Shown here one piece after another: positions 36,613-46,325 of a stretch of DNA of 64,000 bases. The notes under the pieces were generated by a model that saw only the letters and a program-made list of their open reading frames with translations, did not search any database and was not told the origin of the DNA. Position 1 is the first letter of the stretch, and the number at the start of each line of letters is the position of its first letter. A program made the translations under genes and the position numbers. The DNA comes from Bacteroidales bacterium H3. Lineage in GTDB: Bacteria; Bacteroidota; Bacteroidia; Bacteroidales; Muribaculaceae. The stretch lies in assembly GCA_001701135.1 (NCBI GenBank), contig DAAN01000009.1:124001-188000 (forward strand), written 5' to 3'.

Positions 36613-37044
36613 ATGGAAGTAACAGGCAAAATCATACTGGCCCTCCCCCCTCAGAGCGGTGTGTCGAAAAACGGCAACAACTGGCACAAACGCGAATATG
36701 TGCTGGAAACCAACGAGAGTTTCCCCAAGAAAATTCATTTTGATTTCTTCGGTGACCGTGCCGACCAGTTCCCTCTAAATGTGGGCGACATGATTCGTCT
36801 GAGCTTCGATATCGAGAGCCGCGAATACAACGGCCGATGGTTCACCAGCATCCGTGGCTGGAAATCGGAGCCTGCACAGGAAGGTGCACCCGCTCAGGCA
36901 CCCGCCGCTCAGAATCAGGCATTCCCTCAGGGCGGTTTTGCCGCTCCCGCTCAGGCACCGGCAGCTGCCCCTCAGGCACCCATGCAGGGCGGCTTCCCCA
37001 CGCCTCCCGCTCCTGAAGCAGCTAACGACGACCTCCCCTTCTGA
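36613..37044 (+). CDS. DUF3127 OB-fold-like protein with an SSB-like acidic tip
   Basis: 143 residues. Residues 1-90 match DUF3127 (VTGKIILALPPQSGVSKNGN, then WHKREYVLET and GDMIRLSFDIESREYNGRWF), a Bacteroidetes OB-fold-like family. A Gln/Pro/Ala-rich flexible tail follows and the protein ends NDDLPF, closely resembling the DDDIPF tip with which SSB recruits replication and repair partners. The architecture of OB-like core, disordered linker and acidic-aromatic tip suggests an accessory nucleic-acid-binding protein (inference). A GC-rich terminator follows. Confidence 0.88.
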   Translation: MEVTGKIILALPPQSGVSKNGNNWHKREYVLETNESFPKKIHFDFFGDRADQFPLNVGDMIRLSFDIESREYNGRWFTSIRGWKSEPAQEGAPAQAPAAQNQAFPQGGFAAPAQAPAAAPQAPMQGGFPTPPAPEAANDDLPF

Positions 37045-37097
37045 TCGCAGTTTCAGGAAAATTCCTGTCTGAATCAGATACAATGACCCCATTACCG

Positions 37098-37134
37098 GCG
37101 GCGCTGCTCCAGATAGGCGCAGCGCCGCTCTTTT
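37098..37134 (+). terminator. GC-rich terminator-like hairpin before yihY
   Basis: GCGGCGCTGC (37098-37107) pairs perfectly with GCAGCGCCGC (37119-37128), followed by TCTTTT. The next gene starts at 37136, directly after the T-tract, with no visible promoter between. Confidence 0.8.
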
Positions 37135-37135
37135 A

Positions 37136-38530
37136 ATGATAACTATGAGCGCCGAAAACAACACACAAAGCCCGAAATCATCTCGGATCTCGCGCTTGAT
37201 TGTCAAACTACGCCACTTCTATGAATATGTAACGGAAGGGGTATGGAGCGACATGCGCCGCTCCCGATGGGTCACTTTCACCAAAACCGTAAACCTGTCG
37301 GTACGTTCGTTTCTCAACGCCGACCTGCAGCTCCGTGCCGCTGCCCTCACCTACCAGACAATCCTGGCGCTGGTGCCCGCTCTGGCACTGGTGTTTGCCA
37401 TCTGCCGCGGATTCGGTTTTCAAAATCTGATACAGACCCAGCTGTTCAACAGTTTCCCCGCCCAGCAACAGGCGCTCGCCACAGGTCTGAAATTTGTCGA
37501 CTCATATCTGGCCCAGTCGTCAGAGGGTATTTTCGTCGGCATAGGCATAGTGTTTCTGCTCTGGACGCTGATTTCGATGATGTCGAATGTCGAAGATTCG
37601 TTCAACACCATCTGGGGCGGCATCCCCGGCCGCACGTTCTGGCGCAAATGCACCGACTACACCGCCATCTTCCTGCTCCTTCCTGTGCTGATGATATGCT
37701 CCAGCGGCATCACGGTGTTCATGTCGACTACCATCCAGAATTCCGTGCAATGGGAGTTTCTGTCGACAGGGATAATGCGTCTGCTCGACCTTTCGTCGGT
37801 GGTGCTGGTGTGGTTCTTTTTCGCCGGCACATACATGCTCATACCCAACACCCGCGTAAAATTCAAGAATGCCTTTCCGGCCGGAGTGCTGGCGGGCACC
37901 GGGTTTCTAATCCTACAGTGGCTGTTTGTTTCCGGTCAGATCTATGTGACCCGCTACAACGCCATCTACGGTTCATTCTCTTTCCTGCCCCTGCTCCTTA
38001 TCTGGATACAGCTGGTGTGGCTCATCACCCTCTCGGGTGCGGTATTCTGCTATTCCTCACAAAACATTCTGGCTTACAGTTTCAACAGCGAGATCGAACA
38101 CATTTCCGAGGAATATAGATGGCGCATACTTCTGGCCGTGATGACCGTCACTGTGCAGCGTTTTCAGCACGGACAGCCGCCGGCCGATGACCAGAAGATC
38201 GCCTCAGCCTACGGGCTGCCCATCTCACTGGTTTCTAAGTCGGTGAAAGATCTGATTAAAGCCAGATTGCTGATGCGGGTAGTGACCAAACCGGGCAACG
38301 ACCGCTATCAGCTTGCGCCCGCCGTGCCCTGCGAATCTTTCACGCTCGGCGACTTCATGCGTCGCACACTCCGCACCGGCAACAGCGGTTTCATACCCGA
38401 CTTCACCCGACGTTTCGTGAAGCTTGACGACGCCGTAGGTTCTGTAGCTGAGGTCACTCTCAAAGCCGCCGACAAGATTCGGATAGCCGACCTCGCCATA
38501 TCCGACATAAAGAATCCTGACAACAAATAA
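37136..38530 (+). CDS. YihY/BrkB-family inner-membrane protein
   Basis: 464 residues. Six or so transmembrane segments between about 65 and 330 carry family hallmarks ([67 protein letters not shown]). A C-terminal cytoplasmic domain of about 130 residues contains a predicted winged-helix-like stretch ([20 protein letters not shown]). The family, once called ribonuclease BN by mistake, has no established function. An ATG three codons downstream is an equally good start. It begins right after a terminator hairpin, so expression may depend on read-through. Confidence 0.9.
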   Translation: MITMSAENNTQSPKSSRISRLIVKLRHFYEYVTEGVWSDMRRSRWVTFTKTVNLSVRSFLNADLQLRAAALTYQTILALVPALALVFAICRGFGFQNLIQTQLFNSFPAQQQALATGLKFVDSYLAQSSEGIFVGIGIVFLLWTLISMMSNVEDSFNTIWGGIPGRTFWRKCTDYTAIFLLLPVLMICSSGITVFMSTTIQNSVQWEFLSTGIMRLLDLSSVVLVWFFFAGTYMLIPNTRVKFKNAFPAGVLAGTGFLILQWLFVSGQIYVTRYNAIYGSFSFLPLLLIWIQLVWLITLSGAVFCYSSQNILAYSFNSEIEHISEEYRWRILLAVMTVTVQRFQHGQPPADDQKIASAYGLPISLVSKSVKDLIKARLLMRVVTKPGNDRYQLAPAVPCESFTLGDFMRRTLRTGNSGFIPDFTRRFVKLDDAVGSVAEVTLKAADKIRIADLAISDIKNPDNK

Positions 38531-38574
38531 AAAATCGACACCTAATAAAAAACCAACAAATAAAACCTACAAGA

Positions 38575-38949
38575 ATGAAAACTCAGATTGCAACCGAAAA
38601 AGCACCCGGAGCCATCGGCCCCTACAGCCAGGCTATCGACTGCGGCCCCTTCGTTTTCGCATCAGGCCAGATTCCTATCGACCCCGCCACCGGAAACATT
38701 CCCGAAGGTATCACCGAGCAGACCCGCCAGTCGCTGAGCAATGTCAAGGCAATTCTCGAAGCAGCAGGTCTCACCATGGACAATGTAGTCAAAACCACCG
38801 TCTTTCTGGCCGACATGAACGATTTCGCCGCCATGAATGCCGTGTATGCCGAAACTTTCTCAGCTCCCTTCCCTGCCCGTTCGGCAGTGGCAGTGCGCAC
38901 CCTTCCCAAAAATGTGCTTGTAGAAATCGAGGTTCTCGCCGCTAAATAA
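38575..38949 (+). CDS. ridA: RidA family enamine/imine deaminase
   Basis: 124 residues, full length. Hallmarks: [27 protein letters not shown], the catalytic-region arginine in [21 protein letters not shown]. RidA hydrolyses reactive enamines from serine and threonine dehydratases, protecting PLP enzymes. It starts 44 bp after the YihY gene and ends at a strong terminator. Confidence 0.95.
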   Translation: MKTQIATEKAPGAIGPYSQAIDCGPFVFASGQIPIDPATGNIPEGITEQTRQSLSNVKAILEAAGLTMDNVVKTTVFLADMNDFAAMNAVYAETFSAPFPARSAVAVRTLPKNVLVEIEVLAAK

Positions 38950-39003
38950 AAGCATCCCGAAAACATCTCTTATTAACAAGTTTAGCATCATCATCAATAA
39001 CGA

Positions 39004-39047
39004 AAACGAGGCTGTGTCGTATTTCAAACGGCACAGCCTCGTTTCAT
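39004..39047 (+). terminator. ridA terminator
   Basis: AAACGAGGCTGTG (39004-39016) pairs perfectly with CACAGCCTCGTTT (39032-39044), a 13-bp stem running into TTTC. Confidence 0.85.
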
Positions 39048-39057
39048 TATAGCTTGT

Positions 39058-39123
39058 TGTGGAGCGAATTACTTCACAATGTGGAGCGAATTACATCACA
39101 TTGTAGGGCGAGTTACTTCACAA
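39058..39123 (-). repeat. Three 22-bp tandem repeats spanning a remnant's stop codon
   Basis: Units at 39058-39079, 39080-39101 and 39102-39123 follow TGTGGAGCGAATTACTTCACAA. The third contains the stop codon (39113-39115) of the minus-strand remnant, so the array extends from the end of its coding sequence outward, as at ribBA and feoB. Confidence 0.9.
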
Positions 39124-39295
39124 ATTCTTTTGTGACTTTGTCACCGCGGTGCACGATGTAGACTCCGGTGGAGGGGTTGTCGACGCGTACACCCATCAGG
39201 TTGTAGTAGACAGCCTGAGTGTTGAGGGCAATTTTTGTATCCTTGGCAGGAGCACCGTAACGGTCGGCCTGATTAGCACCGTTCCATTCGCCGTC
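39113..39295 (-). pseudogene. Remnant of a secreted protein's C-terminus
   Basis: Sixty sense codons ending in TAA, preceded in frame by another TAA and lacking a plausible start. The translation contains YYNLMGVRVDNPSTGVYIV and ends KVTKEFVK. This is the C-terminal signature of many Bacteroidetes surface or secreted proteins, closely resembling the end of the LRR protein at 49905-51587 (VYNLNG, then PSGVYIVRQGEKVSK). The body of the gene is gone, consistent with a deletion that left only the 3' end. Whether it is a type IX sorting-like domain is not certain. Confidence 0.65.
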
Positions 39296-39405
39296 TTAAC
39301 AAAAAACTGAGGGGTTCAATATGCACGCAAAAGCAAAGTCGCCTTCCCGATTGTTTATAACGTATAAGCGAATGTCACGTTGACATTTCAAATTCCGGAA
39401 TTGCG

Positions 39406-42400
39406 ATGAAACAGATCATGGATGGCTGCACAGCCGCTACACATGTGGCGTTCGCGCTGAGCGATGTTGCCACTATCTACCCGATAACCCCCGTGGCCTC
39501 TATGGGCGAAACCGCTCAGAAATGGGGCATGCAGGGACGCAAAAACTATATGGGCATGCCTATGAGCGTCAAAGAGATGGAGAGCGAGCTTGGAGCAGCC
39601 GGCGCCACCCACGGGGCAGCCGCGGCAGGTGCGTTAGCCACAACCTTCACCAACTCGCAGGGGTTAATGCTCATGATTTCCAACATGTATAAAATCGCAG
39701 GCAACCGGCTGCCGGTGGTGTTTCATGTCGGAGCGCGTTCGCTGGCAACACATGCCCTGAGCATATTCGGCGACCATCAGGATGTAATGGCTACCCGCGC
39801 CACAGGTTTTGCATTTCTCTGTTCCACATCGGTTCAGGAGGTGATGGACCTCGCCGCTGTGGCACATCTGGCGGCTCTCGAGGGGTCAACACCGGTGTGT
39901 CACTTCTTCGACGGCTGGCGCACCTCTAACGAAATGTCGACAATCGACGTGATCCCCTACAGCGACCTTTTCAGCCTTATCGACCGGGAAAAGGTGCAGG
40001 CGTTCCGCGCCCGCGCCCTGAATCCCGAGCATCCGGTGCTGAGGGGTTCGGCACAGAACCCCGACGTCTATTTCCAGAATGCCGAGGCTCAGAATCCCTT
40101 CTACGACCGCTTCCCGGCAATCGTGCAGGAGAAAATGGATGCTCTGGCTGCTGTTATCGGCCGACAGTATCACCTGTTTGACTATCATGGAGCGGCCGAT
40201 GCCTCAACGGTGGTTATTGCCATGGGATCGAGCTGCAAAGTGGCGGAGCTTACAGTCGATTATCTCAACAGCCACGGCTATAAGGCTGGGGTGGTGACTG
40301 TGCATCTTTTCCGCCCCTTCTCGCCCGAAGCTCTGATAAAAGCGATTCCACCGACAGTCAGAACCGTAGTTACACTCGACCGCACAAAAGAACCGGGCGC
40401 CGACGGCGAACCACTGTATAAAGATGTGGCTACTGCCCTGTTAACCTATGGTTCCGGCCACTTCGCATCCTCACTTCCGCGAATAATGGGAGGACGCTAC
40501 GGTCTGTCGAGCAAAGACTTCACACCCGCCATGGTGAAAGCCATCCTCGACGAAGCCGCAAAACCCGCTCCACGCCGATTCTTCACTGTCGGAATCACCG
40601 ACGACGTGACAAAGCTATCGCTTGATGTCGACAGCTCGTTCATGCTGCCCGTCGAAGGTGTCACAAGTGCGATATTCTACGGCTTCGGCAGCGACGGCAC
40701 AGTTGGCGCCACCCGTCAGGCTGCATCGATTATCGGTGATACCGAGGGAATGTTTGCGCAGGCATATTTCAGCTATTCCGCAAAGAAATCAGGCGGTTAC
40801 ACCATCAGCCAGCTCCGTTTTTCAAAATCGCCGGTCGAGGAGGAATTCGGCATTGAGGAAGCGGACTATGTGGCATGCCACAAAAGCGCATACGTCGACC
40901 GCTTCCACATGCTCACCCATCTGAAACATGGAGGTGTGTTTGTGCTCAATTGCCCCTGGAAACCCGAAGAGCTGGCCGACCGGCTCCCGGCCGCCATGCT
41001 CCGGGAACTCGCCGCCCGACGCCCACAATTCTATATCATCAATGCCGCAGAAATAGCGCATCAGGTGGGACTCGGCAACCGCATCAACACCATCATGGAG
41101 ACAGTGTTCATGAAACTGACCGGTGCTATCGACTTCGATAAAGCCATATCGCAACTGAAATCGCAAATCACCAAAGCCTATATGCACGAAGGGGGCGAAG
41201 TGGTGGCCGCCAATCTGCAGGCCATCGATCGCGCCATCGGCGCCCTGGTGAAGGTTGAGATTCCCGACTCATGGGCCGATGTCCACAACTCGGCGGCCCT
41301 TGACAGCGCGGAAAGTGTAGAAGTGCGCGCCACATCGTTTCTCTCCCCGCTTCCCGCGGGGGATTCCCCTCTCGAAAAATTTGTACGCGAGATCAGCGCG
41401 CCATGTCTGCAACTTCGAGGCGACACGTTGCCTGTGTCGCTGTTCAAAGCCGACGGACGTATGCCCATGGGCACCACCGCTTTCGAGCGGCGGCGCATCG
41501 CCTATCGGGTGCCGCAATGGGATCCTGACAAATGCGTGGAGTGCACCGAATGCTCGTTTGTATGCCCTCACGCCGCCATACGTCCGTTCCTGCTCACCGA
41601 CGCTCAGTTGCATGAAGCGCCTGCCGGGACTCTTACACGCCCTGCTTCTGAGGCAAAACTCAAAGGATTGCACTTCCGCATACAGACCTATCCCGAGGAT
41701 TGCACCGGCTGCAGCTCATGCGCCACGATATGCCCCGGCCATGCGCTGACCATGGTGCCGATGGCTCCGCAGGCCGACGCCCAGCGCCCGCGGCTACGCT
41801 ATTGTAGGGAAAAAGTTGGCGAAAACGGATCGGTGCTTCCCCGCTTCACCATCAACGGCTCGCAGTTTCAGAAACCGCTTCTCGAATTTTCAGGCGCTTG
41901 TGCCGGCTGTGGCGAGACACCTTATATAAAACTGCTCACACAGCTTTTCGGCGAACGGATGATCATAGCCAACGCCACCGGCTGTTCATCTGTATGGGGC
42001 GCAAACTACCCCAGCAACGCCTATTGCACCCGTCCCGACGGCCGAGGAGCCGCTTGGGGCAACTCCCTTTTCGAGGATAACGCTGAATATGGCTACGGCA
42101 TGGCCGTGAGCTGCCGTCAGCGACGCGAGGGATTGCTTGCCGCCGCCCGACAGATTGCCGGCGCCTCCGGCGTATCAACCGATCTGGAACAGGCGGCGCA
42201 GGCATGGATCGACGCATTCCACGCTCCTGAAAAATCGCGCGAAACCGGCATTGCACTCGTCGCCGAAATCAGGAAGCATCCTGCTCCGGAGGGTCTCGAT
42301 CAATCATTCAAAACAATTACCGACAACGCCGATCTCCTTGGCAAACCCTCGGTATGGGCCATCGGCGGTGACGGCTGGGCCTATGATATCGGTTTCGCAG

Positions 42401-43194
42401 GGCTCGACCACGTGCTGGCTTCGGGCGAAAACATCAATCTGCTGGTCATGGACACCGAATGCTATTCCAACACCGGCGGCCAGACATCCAAAGCCACACC
42501 GCTGAGCGCTGTCACCAAATATTCACCCGACGGCAAACGCACATTCAAGAAAGATCTTGGCAGAATGATGATGTCGTATGGCACTGTTTATGTCGCTTCC
42601 ATCGCTCTCGGAGCCAACATGCAGCAGGCCATCGACGCCATGCGCGAGGCCGAAGCCTATCCCGGGCCGTCGCTCATTATATGTTACTGCCCCTGTATCA
42701 ACCACGGTATTCGTGCCGGTATGGGATCGGCAATAATCGAGGAGCGACGCGCCGTGGCCACAGGCTACTGGCAGCTCTACCGCTACAATCCACTTATGGC
42801 GGCGAACGGGCTCGACCCCTACATACTCGATTCACTCGATCCTTCGGTTAAGATCAACGATCTCCCCTATCATGGCACACCCTCGGCGGCAGAAACAACC
42901 GACGACCTTGACGCAAGCGAGGGTCCCTGGATCAGAGTGGCCGATGAGAAAGCGAAACTCACGGTCGATTACGACCGCCCCGACATCGCTTCGCTCGACG
43001 CTTTCCTCGACGGCGAAGACCGCTATGCCGACCTGCGGATCGTGGCTCCCGACAAAGTCGCCGCACTCCGCAAGGCTCTCGCCGATCACGATATGTCCAC
43101 ATACAATCTCCTAATCAACAGCCCAGAAGCGCCCGCGGCAAACCGCCCCGGGTCACCCGCAACAAACACTCCCGTGTCATCCGACGAAAAATGA
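39406..43194 (+). CDS. nifJ: Pyruvate:ferredoxin (flavodoxin) oxidoreductase
   Basis: 1262 residues, the single-chain PFOR. Domains in order: pyrimidine-binding domain with IYPITPVA, transketolase-type and CoA-binding domains, a ferredoxin domain with two [4Fe-4S] motifs (CVECTECSFVCP from Cys710, CTGCSSCATICP from Cys766), then the TPP domain with GDGWAYDIG at 988 and DTECYSNTGGQTSK. It oxidises pyruvate to acetyl-CoA and CO2, reducing ferredoxin. It exceeds the usual 1180 or so residues. The last 30 residues (PAANRPGSPATNTPVSSDEK) form a low-complexity tail from a degenerate 24-bp duplication. Confidence 0.96.
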   Translation: MKQIMDGCTAATHVAFALSDVATIYPITPVASMGETAQKWGMQGRKNYMGMPMSVKEMESELGAAGATHGAAAAGALATTFTNSQGLMLMISNMYKIAGNRLPVVFHVGARSLATHALSIFGDHQDVMATRATGFAFLCSTSVQEVMDLAAVAHLAALEGSTPVCHFFDGWRTSNEMSTIDVIPYSDLFSLIDREKVQAFRARALNPEHPVLRGSAQNPDVYFQNAEAQNPFYDRFPAIVQEKMDALAAVIGRQYHLFDYHGAADASTVVIAMGSSCKVAELTVDYLNSHGYKAGVVTVHLFRPFSPEALIKAIPPTVRTVVTLDRTKEPGADGEPLYKDVATALLTYGSGHFASSLPRIMGGRYGLSSKDFTPAMVKAILDEAAKPAPRRFFTVGITDDVTKLSLDVDSSFMLPVEGVTSAIFYGFGSDGTVGATRQAASIIGDTEGMFAQAYFSYSAKKSGGYTISQLRFSKSPVEEEFGIEEADYVACHKSAYVDRFHMLTHLKHGGVFVLNCPWKPEELADRLPAAMLRELAARRPQFYIINAAEIAHQVGLGNRINTIMETVFMKLTGAIDFDKAISQLKSQITKAYMHEGGEVVAANLQAIDRAIGALVKVEIPDSWADVHNSAALDSAESVEVRATSFLSPLPAGDSPLEKFVREISAPCLQLRGDTLPVSLFKADGRMPMGTTAFERRRIAYRVPQWDPDKCVECTECSFVCPHAAIRPFLLTDAQLHEAPAGTLTRPASEAKLKGLHFRIQTYPEDCTGCSSCATICPGHALTMVPMAPQADAQRPRLRYCREKVGENGSVLPRFTINGSQFQKPLLEFSGACAGCGETPYIKLLTQLFGERMIIANATGCSSVWGANYPSNAYCTRPDGRGAAWGNSLFEDNAEYGYGMAVSCRQRREGLLAAARQIAGASGVSTDLEQAAQAWIDAFHAPEKSRETGIALVAEIRKHPAPEGLDQSFKTITDNADLLGKPSVWAIGGDGWAYDIGFAGLDHVLASGENINLLVMDTECYSNTGGQTSKATPLSAVTKYSPDGKRTFKKDLGRMMMSYGTVYVASIALGANMQQAIDAMREAEAYPGPSLIICYCPCINHGIRAGMGSAIIEERRAVATGYWQLYRYNPLMAANGLDPYILDSLDPSVKINDLPYHGTPSAAETTDDLDASEGPWIRVADEKAKLTVDYDRPDIASLDAFLDGEDRYADLRIVAPDKVAALRKALADHDMSTYNLLINSPEAPAANRPGSPATNTPVSSDEK

Positions 43195-43335
43195 CATGGG
43201 GAAACAATCTCCAAGGTTTTTTGCCTTGATTTCAACTTTTTCAATGTGCGCGTGTTATAAAGATATAATCAGAAACACGAGAGGCACAGCCTCCATTCCT
43301 AAACATGACTAACTCTCACTAACAACTATTTAGAT

Positions 43336-44394
43336 ATGAAAAAAGCTCTTTTACTGATTACACTCATGTTGGGTTGCATGAATGTTTTCGCTCAGAAAGT
43401 TGACAAAGCCGAAATGAACAAACTAAAAATTTTTTTGGCTCAGACATCTGAGAAAGGTGGTACCAACGCCGCCGCTCTCAACATTGTAAACCTCAATGCT
43501 CCCGCCACCTGGGAGGGTGTGACCGTGGCCAACGGCCATGTCACAGCCATCGAATGGAAAGACAAACACCTTGCCGGTTCGCTCGACCTCTCCGGGTTCA
43601 GCGCCCTCACCAAAGTGGATGTGTCGCGCAACCACCTCACCTCGCTCAACTGCCAGGGAGATGCCGCGCTGACCGACCTCAACGCATCGCGCAACAAGCT
43701 CACTACAGCTAACCTTGAAGGCTGCACCGGGCTTGTAGATCTCAAAATCTACCGCAACCGTCTCACAGAGTTCGATGTCACCAACATCCCTCTCATTCAG
43801 ACGGTAAACATCTCCAACAACTATCTCGTTGATCTCAACGTATCCAACTGCACGACTCTCAAAACCCTCAACTGTCAGGGCAATCATCTCGAGAATCTGC
43901 TCGTGGAGAACTGCACCAACCTCAAGAACCTCTATTGCGGGTACAACAAGCTGCAGAATATCACTCTTGCCGGTCTTGTTAACCTGCAGAACCTCAACAT
44001 CGACGACAACGAAATCAACAAACTGCTGATTGCAAACCTTCCTTCGCTCTCGTCGTTCCTCTGCTCCGACAACAACATGCAGCAGCTTGCCGTCAGCAAC
44101 TGCCCCCGCCTACTCGACCTCGTTTGCTCATACAACGATCTTACCGAGCTTAGCGTCAACCAGTGCCCCAACCTGCTCTTTGTCGACTGCTCATACAACG
44201 ACCTCTCTACCCTCACCCTGTCGAACCAGACATTCCTGCAGCGCGTACTTTGCAACAACAACCAGCTGATTACGCTCGATGTTTCCTTTGACCAGGCACT
44301 CACCTACGTCAACTGCCGTAACAACATGATCACTGACATCCGCACCATCGGCGACCCCAATCTCGGCATGATCGCCTGCCAGTGGAACTACTAA
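43336..44394 (+). CDS. Secreted leucine-rich repeat protein
   Basis: 352 residues with a signal peptide (about 1-19, MKKALLLITLMLGCMNVFAQ). From residue 85 or so the sequence is a series of roughly 21-residue repeats of the form LxxLxxxxNxLTxLNCxxCTxL, an internalin-like LRR solenoid with recurrent Asn and Cys positions. It ends in the last repeat (IACQWNY) with no sorting domain or lipobox. Such proteins usually bind proteins or glycans in the periplasm or outside; the ligand is unknown. A composite terminator follows. Confidence 0.88.
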   Translation: MKKALLLITLMLGCMNVFAQKVDKAEMNKLKIFLAQTSEKGGTNAAALNIVNLNAPATWEGVTVANGHVTAIEWKDKHLAGSLDLSGFSALTKVDVSRNHLTSLNCQGDAALTDLNASRNKLTTANLEGCTGLVDLKIYRNRLTEFDVTNIPLIQTVNISNNYLVDLNVSNCTTLKTLNCQGNHLENLLVENCTNLKNLYCGYNKLQNITLAGLVNLQNLNIDDNEINKLLIANLPSLSSFLCSDNNMQQLAVSNCPRLLDLVCSYNDLTELSVNQCPNLLFVDCSYNDLSTLTLSNQTFLQRVLCNNNQLITLDVSFDQALTYVNCRNNMITDIRTIGDPNLGMIACQWNY

Positions 44395-44445
44395 TATACA
44401 AGAGCTGACAATAGGGGCCGATGACCCTTAGGCCCCACTAATCTC

Positions 44446-44495
44446 AATAGGCTGCACCGTAAGTCGAATTACGATGCAGCCTATTAATTTTGTTT
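44446..44495. terminator. Composite terminator between LRR gene and lepA
   Basis: AATAGGCTGCA (44446-44456) pairs perfectly with TGCAGCCTATT (44475-44485); an inner CGTAA/TTACG stem extends it. AATTTTGTTTT follows on the plus strand. A smaller GGGGCC/GGCCCC hairpin lies at 44414-44436. The genes are convergent, so it may serve both. Confidence 0.85.
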
Positions 44496-44540
44496 TATGT
44501 CCACAGGTCGGTCAGCCGGATCTGAGCACGGCCTGCATTG

Positions 44541-46325
44541 TCAGTCAAGTTTCAGTACGGCAAGGAAAGCCTTCTGGGGAACCTGAACGGAACCGATCTG
44601 CTTCATGCGTTTCTTGCCGGCTTTCTGCTTTTCAAGCAGCTTGCGCTTACGCGACACGTCGCCGCCATAGCATTTCGCGGTAACATCCTTGCGGACAGCC
44701 TTGATGGTCTCGCGGGCGATGATTTTCGCTCCGATTGCGGCCTGGATGGCAATGTCGAACTGATGACGCGGAATCAGCTCCTTGAGTTTCTCGCACATGC
44801 GCCGGCCAAACTGCACGGCGTTGTCGGCATGCGTGAGAGTCGAAAGCGCGTCGACCGGCTCTCCGTTGAGAAGCACGTCGAGTTTCACCAGACGCGACGG
44901 TCTGAAATCATGCAGATGATAGTCGAACGAGGCATACCCTTTTGAAATGGATTTCAGTTTGTCGTAGAAATCAATCACTATCTCACCTAAAGGGATATCG
45001 AAATTCAACTCCACACGGTTTCCCGAGATGAATTCCTGCTTGAGCAGTTCGCCGCGCTTGCCCAGACATAGTGTCATGATCGGACCGATAAACTCGGCTG
45101 TGGTGATGATCGACGCACGGATATAAGGTTCCTCGATATGGTCGATCAGCGTGATGTCGGGCAGACCCGAAGGGTTATGCACCTCGGTCTCGTTACCTTT
45201 TTTATCGAAAACTTTATAGGAGACGTTGGGCACCGTGGTTATCACCTCCATGTTGAATTCACGGCTGAGACGTTCCTGGATAATCTCCATGTGGAGCAGA
45301 CCCAGGAAGCCGCAGCGGAATCCGAAACCGAGCGCCATGGAGGATTCGGGCTGGAATGTGAGGGAGGCATCGTTGAGCTGCAGTTTTTCAAGCGAGCTGC
45401 GCAGATTCTCGAAATCCTCGGCCTCGATGGGATATACACCGGCAAACACCATAGGCTTAACCTCCTGGAAACCGGCTATGGCTGGTGCAGGACGGTCTAC
45501 ATGGGTAATGGTGTCGCCCACGCGGACCTCCTTCGAGGTCTTGATACCAGAAATGATGTAGCCCACGTTGCCGGCCGAAAGTTCGGTGCGGGGCGAAAGA
45601 TCCATTTTGAGCACCCCTATTTCATCGGCATGATACTCTTTGCCGGTCGACACGAATTTCACGAAATCATCCTTGCGGATGGTGCCGTTGACAATTTTGA
45701 AATAAGCAATGATGCCGCGGAAGGGATTGAACACCGAGTCGAAAATCAGAGCCTGAAGCGGTGCGGTGGGGTCGCCCTGCGGAGCGGGCACCCGCTCGAC
45801 GATAGCATCGAGAATCTCGGGGACACCTATACCCGTCTTGCCCGAAGCGCGGATAATATCAGAAGGATCGCAGCCGAGCAGGTCGACGATCTCATCCTCC
45901 ACCTCGTCGGGATTGGCGCTCTCGAGGTCCACCTTGTTGATCACTGGGATAATTTCAAGATTGGAATCGATGGCCATGTAGAGATTGGAAATAGTCTGGG
46001 CCTGAACACCCTGAGTGGCATCGACAATAAGCAAGGCACCCTCGCAGGCAGCTATCGAACGCGACACTTCGTAGGAGAAATCGACATGTCCCGGAGTGTC
46101 GATAAGATTCAGAGTATATTCCTGGCCGTTATGCCGGTAGTTCATCTGTATGGCATGGCTCTTGATGGTGATGCCGCGCTCGCGTTCGAGATCCATGTCG
46201 TCGAGTACCTGAGCCTGGAGATCCTTGGGATCAATGGTTTTAGTGAATTCGAGCAGACGGTCGGCCAAAGTACTTTTACCATGGTCGATATGAGCAATGA
46301 TACAGAAATTGCGTATATTTTTCAT
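44541..46325 (-). CDS. lepA: Elongation factor 4 (LepA)
   Basis: 594 residues. G domain with [15 protein letters not shown], the RGITIK switch, DTPGHVDF and NKVDL; EF-G-like domains III and V follow, and the LepA-specific C-terminal domain has [16 protein letters not shown] and [19 protein letters not shown]. This ribosomal GTPase affects translation fidelity and assembly. Its ATG overlaps the upstream aldo/keto reductase stop as ATGA, so lepA is translated from the tail of a redox operon, which is unusual company for it. Confidence 0.97.
   Translation of the reverse strand: MKNIRNFCIIAHIDHGKSTLADRLLEFTKTIDPKDLQAQVLDDMDLERERGITIKSHAIQMNYRHNGQEYTLNLIDTPGHVDFSYEVSRSIAACEGALLIVDATQGVQAQTISNLYMAIDSNLEIIPVINKVDLESANPDEVEDEIVDLLGCDPSDIIRASGKTGIGVPEILDAIVERVPAPQGDPTAPLQALIFDSVFNPFRGIIAYFKIVNGTIRKDDFVKFVSTGKEYHADEIGVLKMDLSPRTELSAGNVGYIISGIKTSKEVRVGDTITHVDRPAPAIAGFQEVKPMVFAGVYPIEAEDFENLRSSLEKLQLNDASLTFQPESSMALGFGFRCGFLGLLHMEIIQERLSREFNMEVITTVPNVSYKVFDKKGNETEVHNPSGLPDITLIDHIEEPYIRASIITTAEFIGPIMTLCLGKRGELLKQEFISGNRVELNFDIPLGEIVIDFYDKLKSISKGYASFDYHLHDFRPSRLVKLDVLLNGEPVDALSTLTHADNAVQFGRRMCEKLKELIPRHQFDIAIQAAIGAKIIARETIKAVRKDVTAKCYGGDVSRKRKLLEKQKAGKKRMKQIGSVQVPQKAFLAVLKLD

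Larger units (their letters stand above)
38950..39405. other. 456-bp intergenic region with terminator, repeat array and gene remnant
   Basis: From left to right it holds the ridA terminator (39004-39047), three 22-bp tandem repeats (39058-39123), a 60-codon remnant of a secreted protein's C-terminus on the minus strand (39113-39295), and about 110 bp before the nifJ ATG without a recognisable consensus promoter. Confidence 0.8.
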
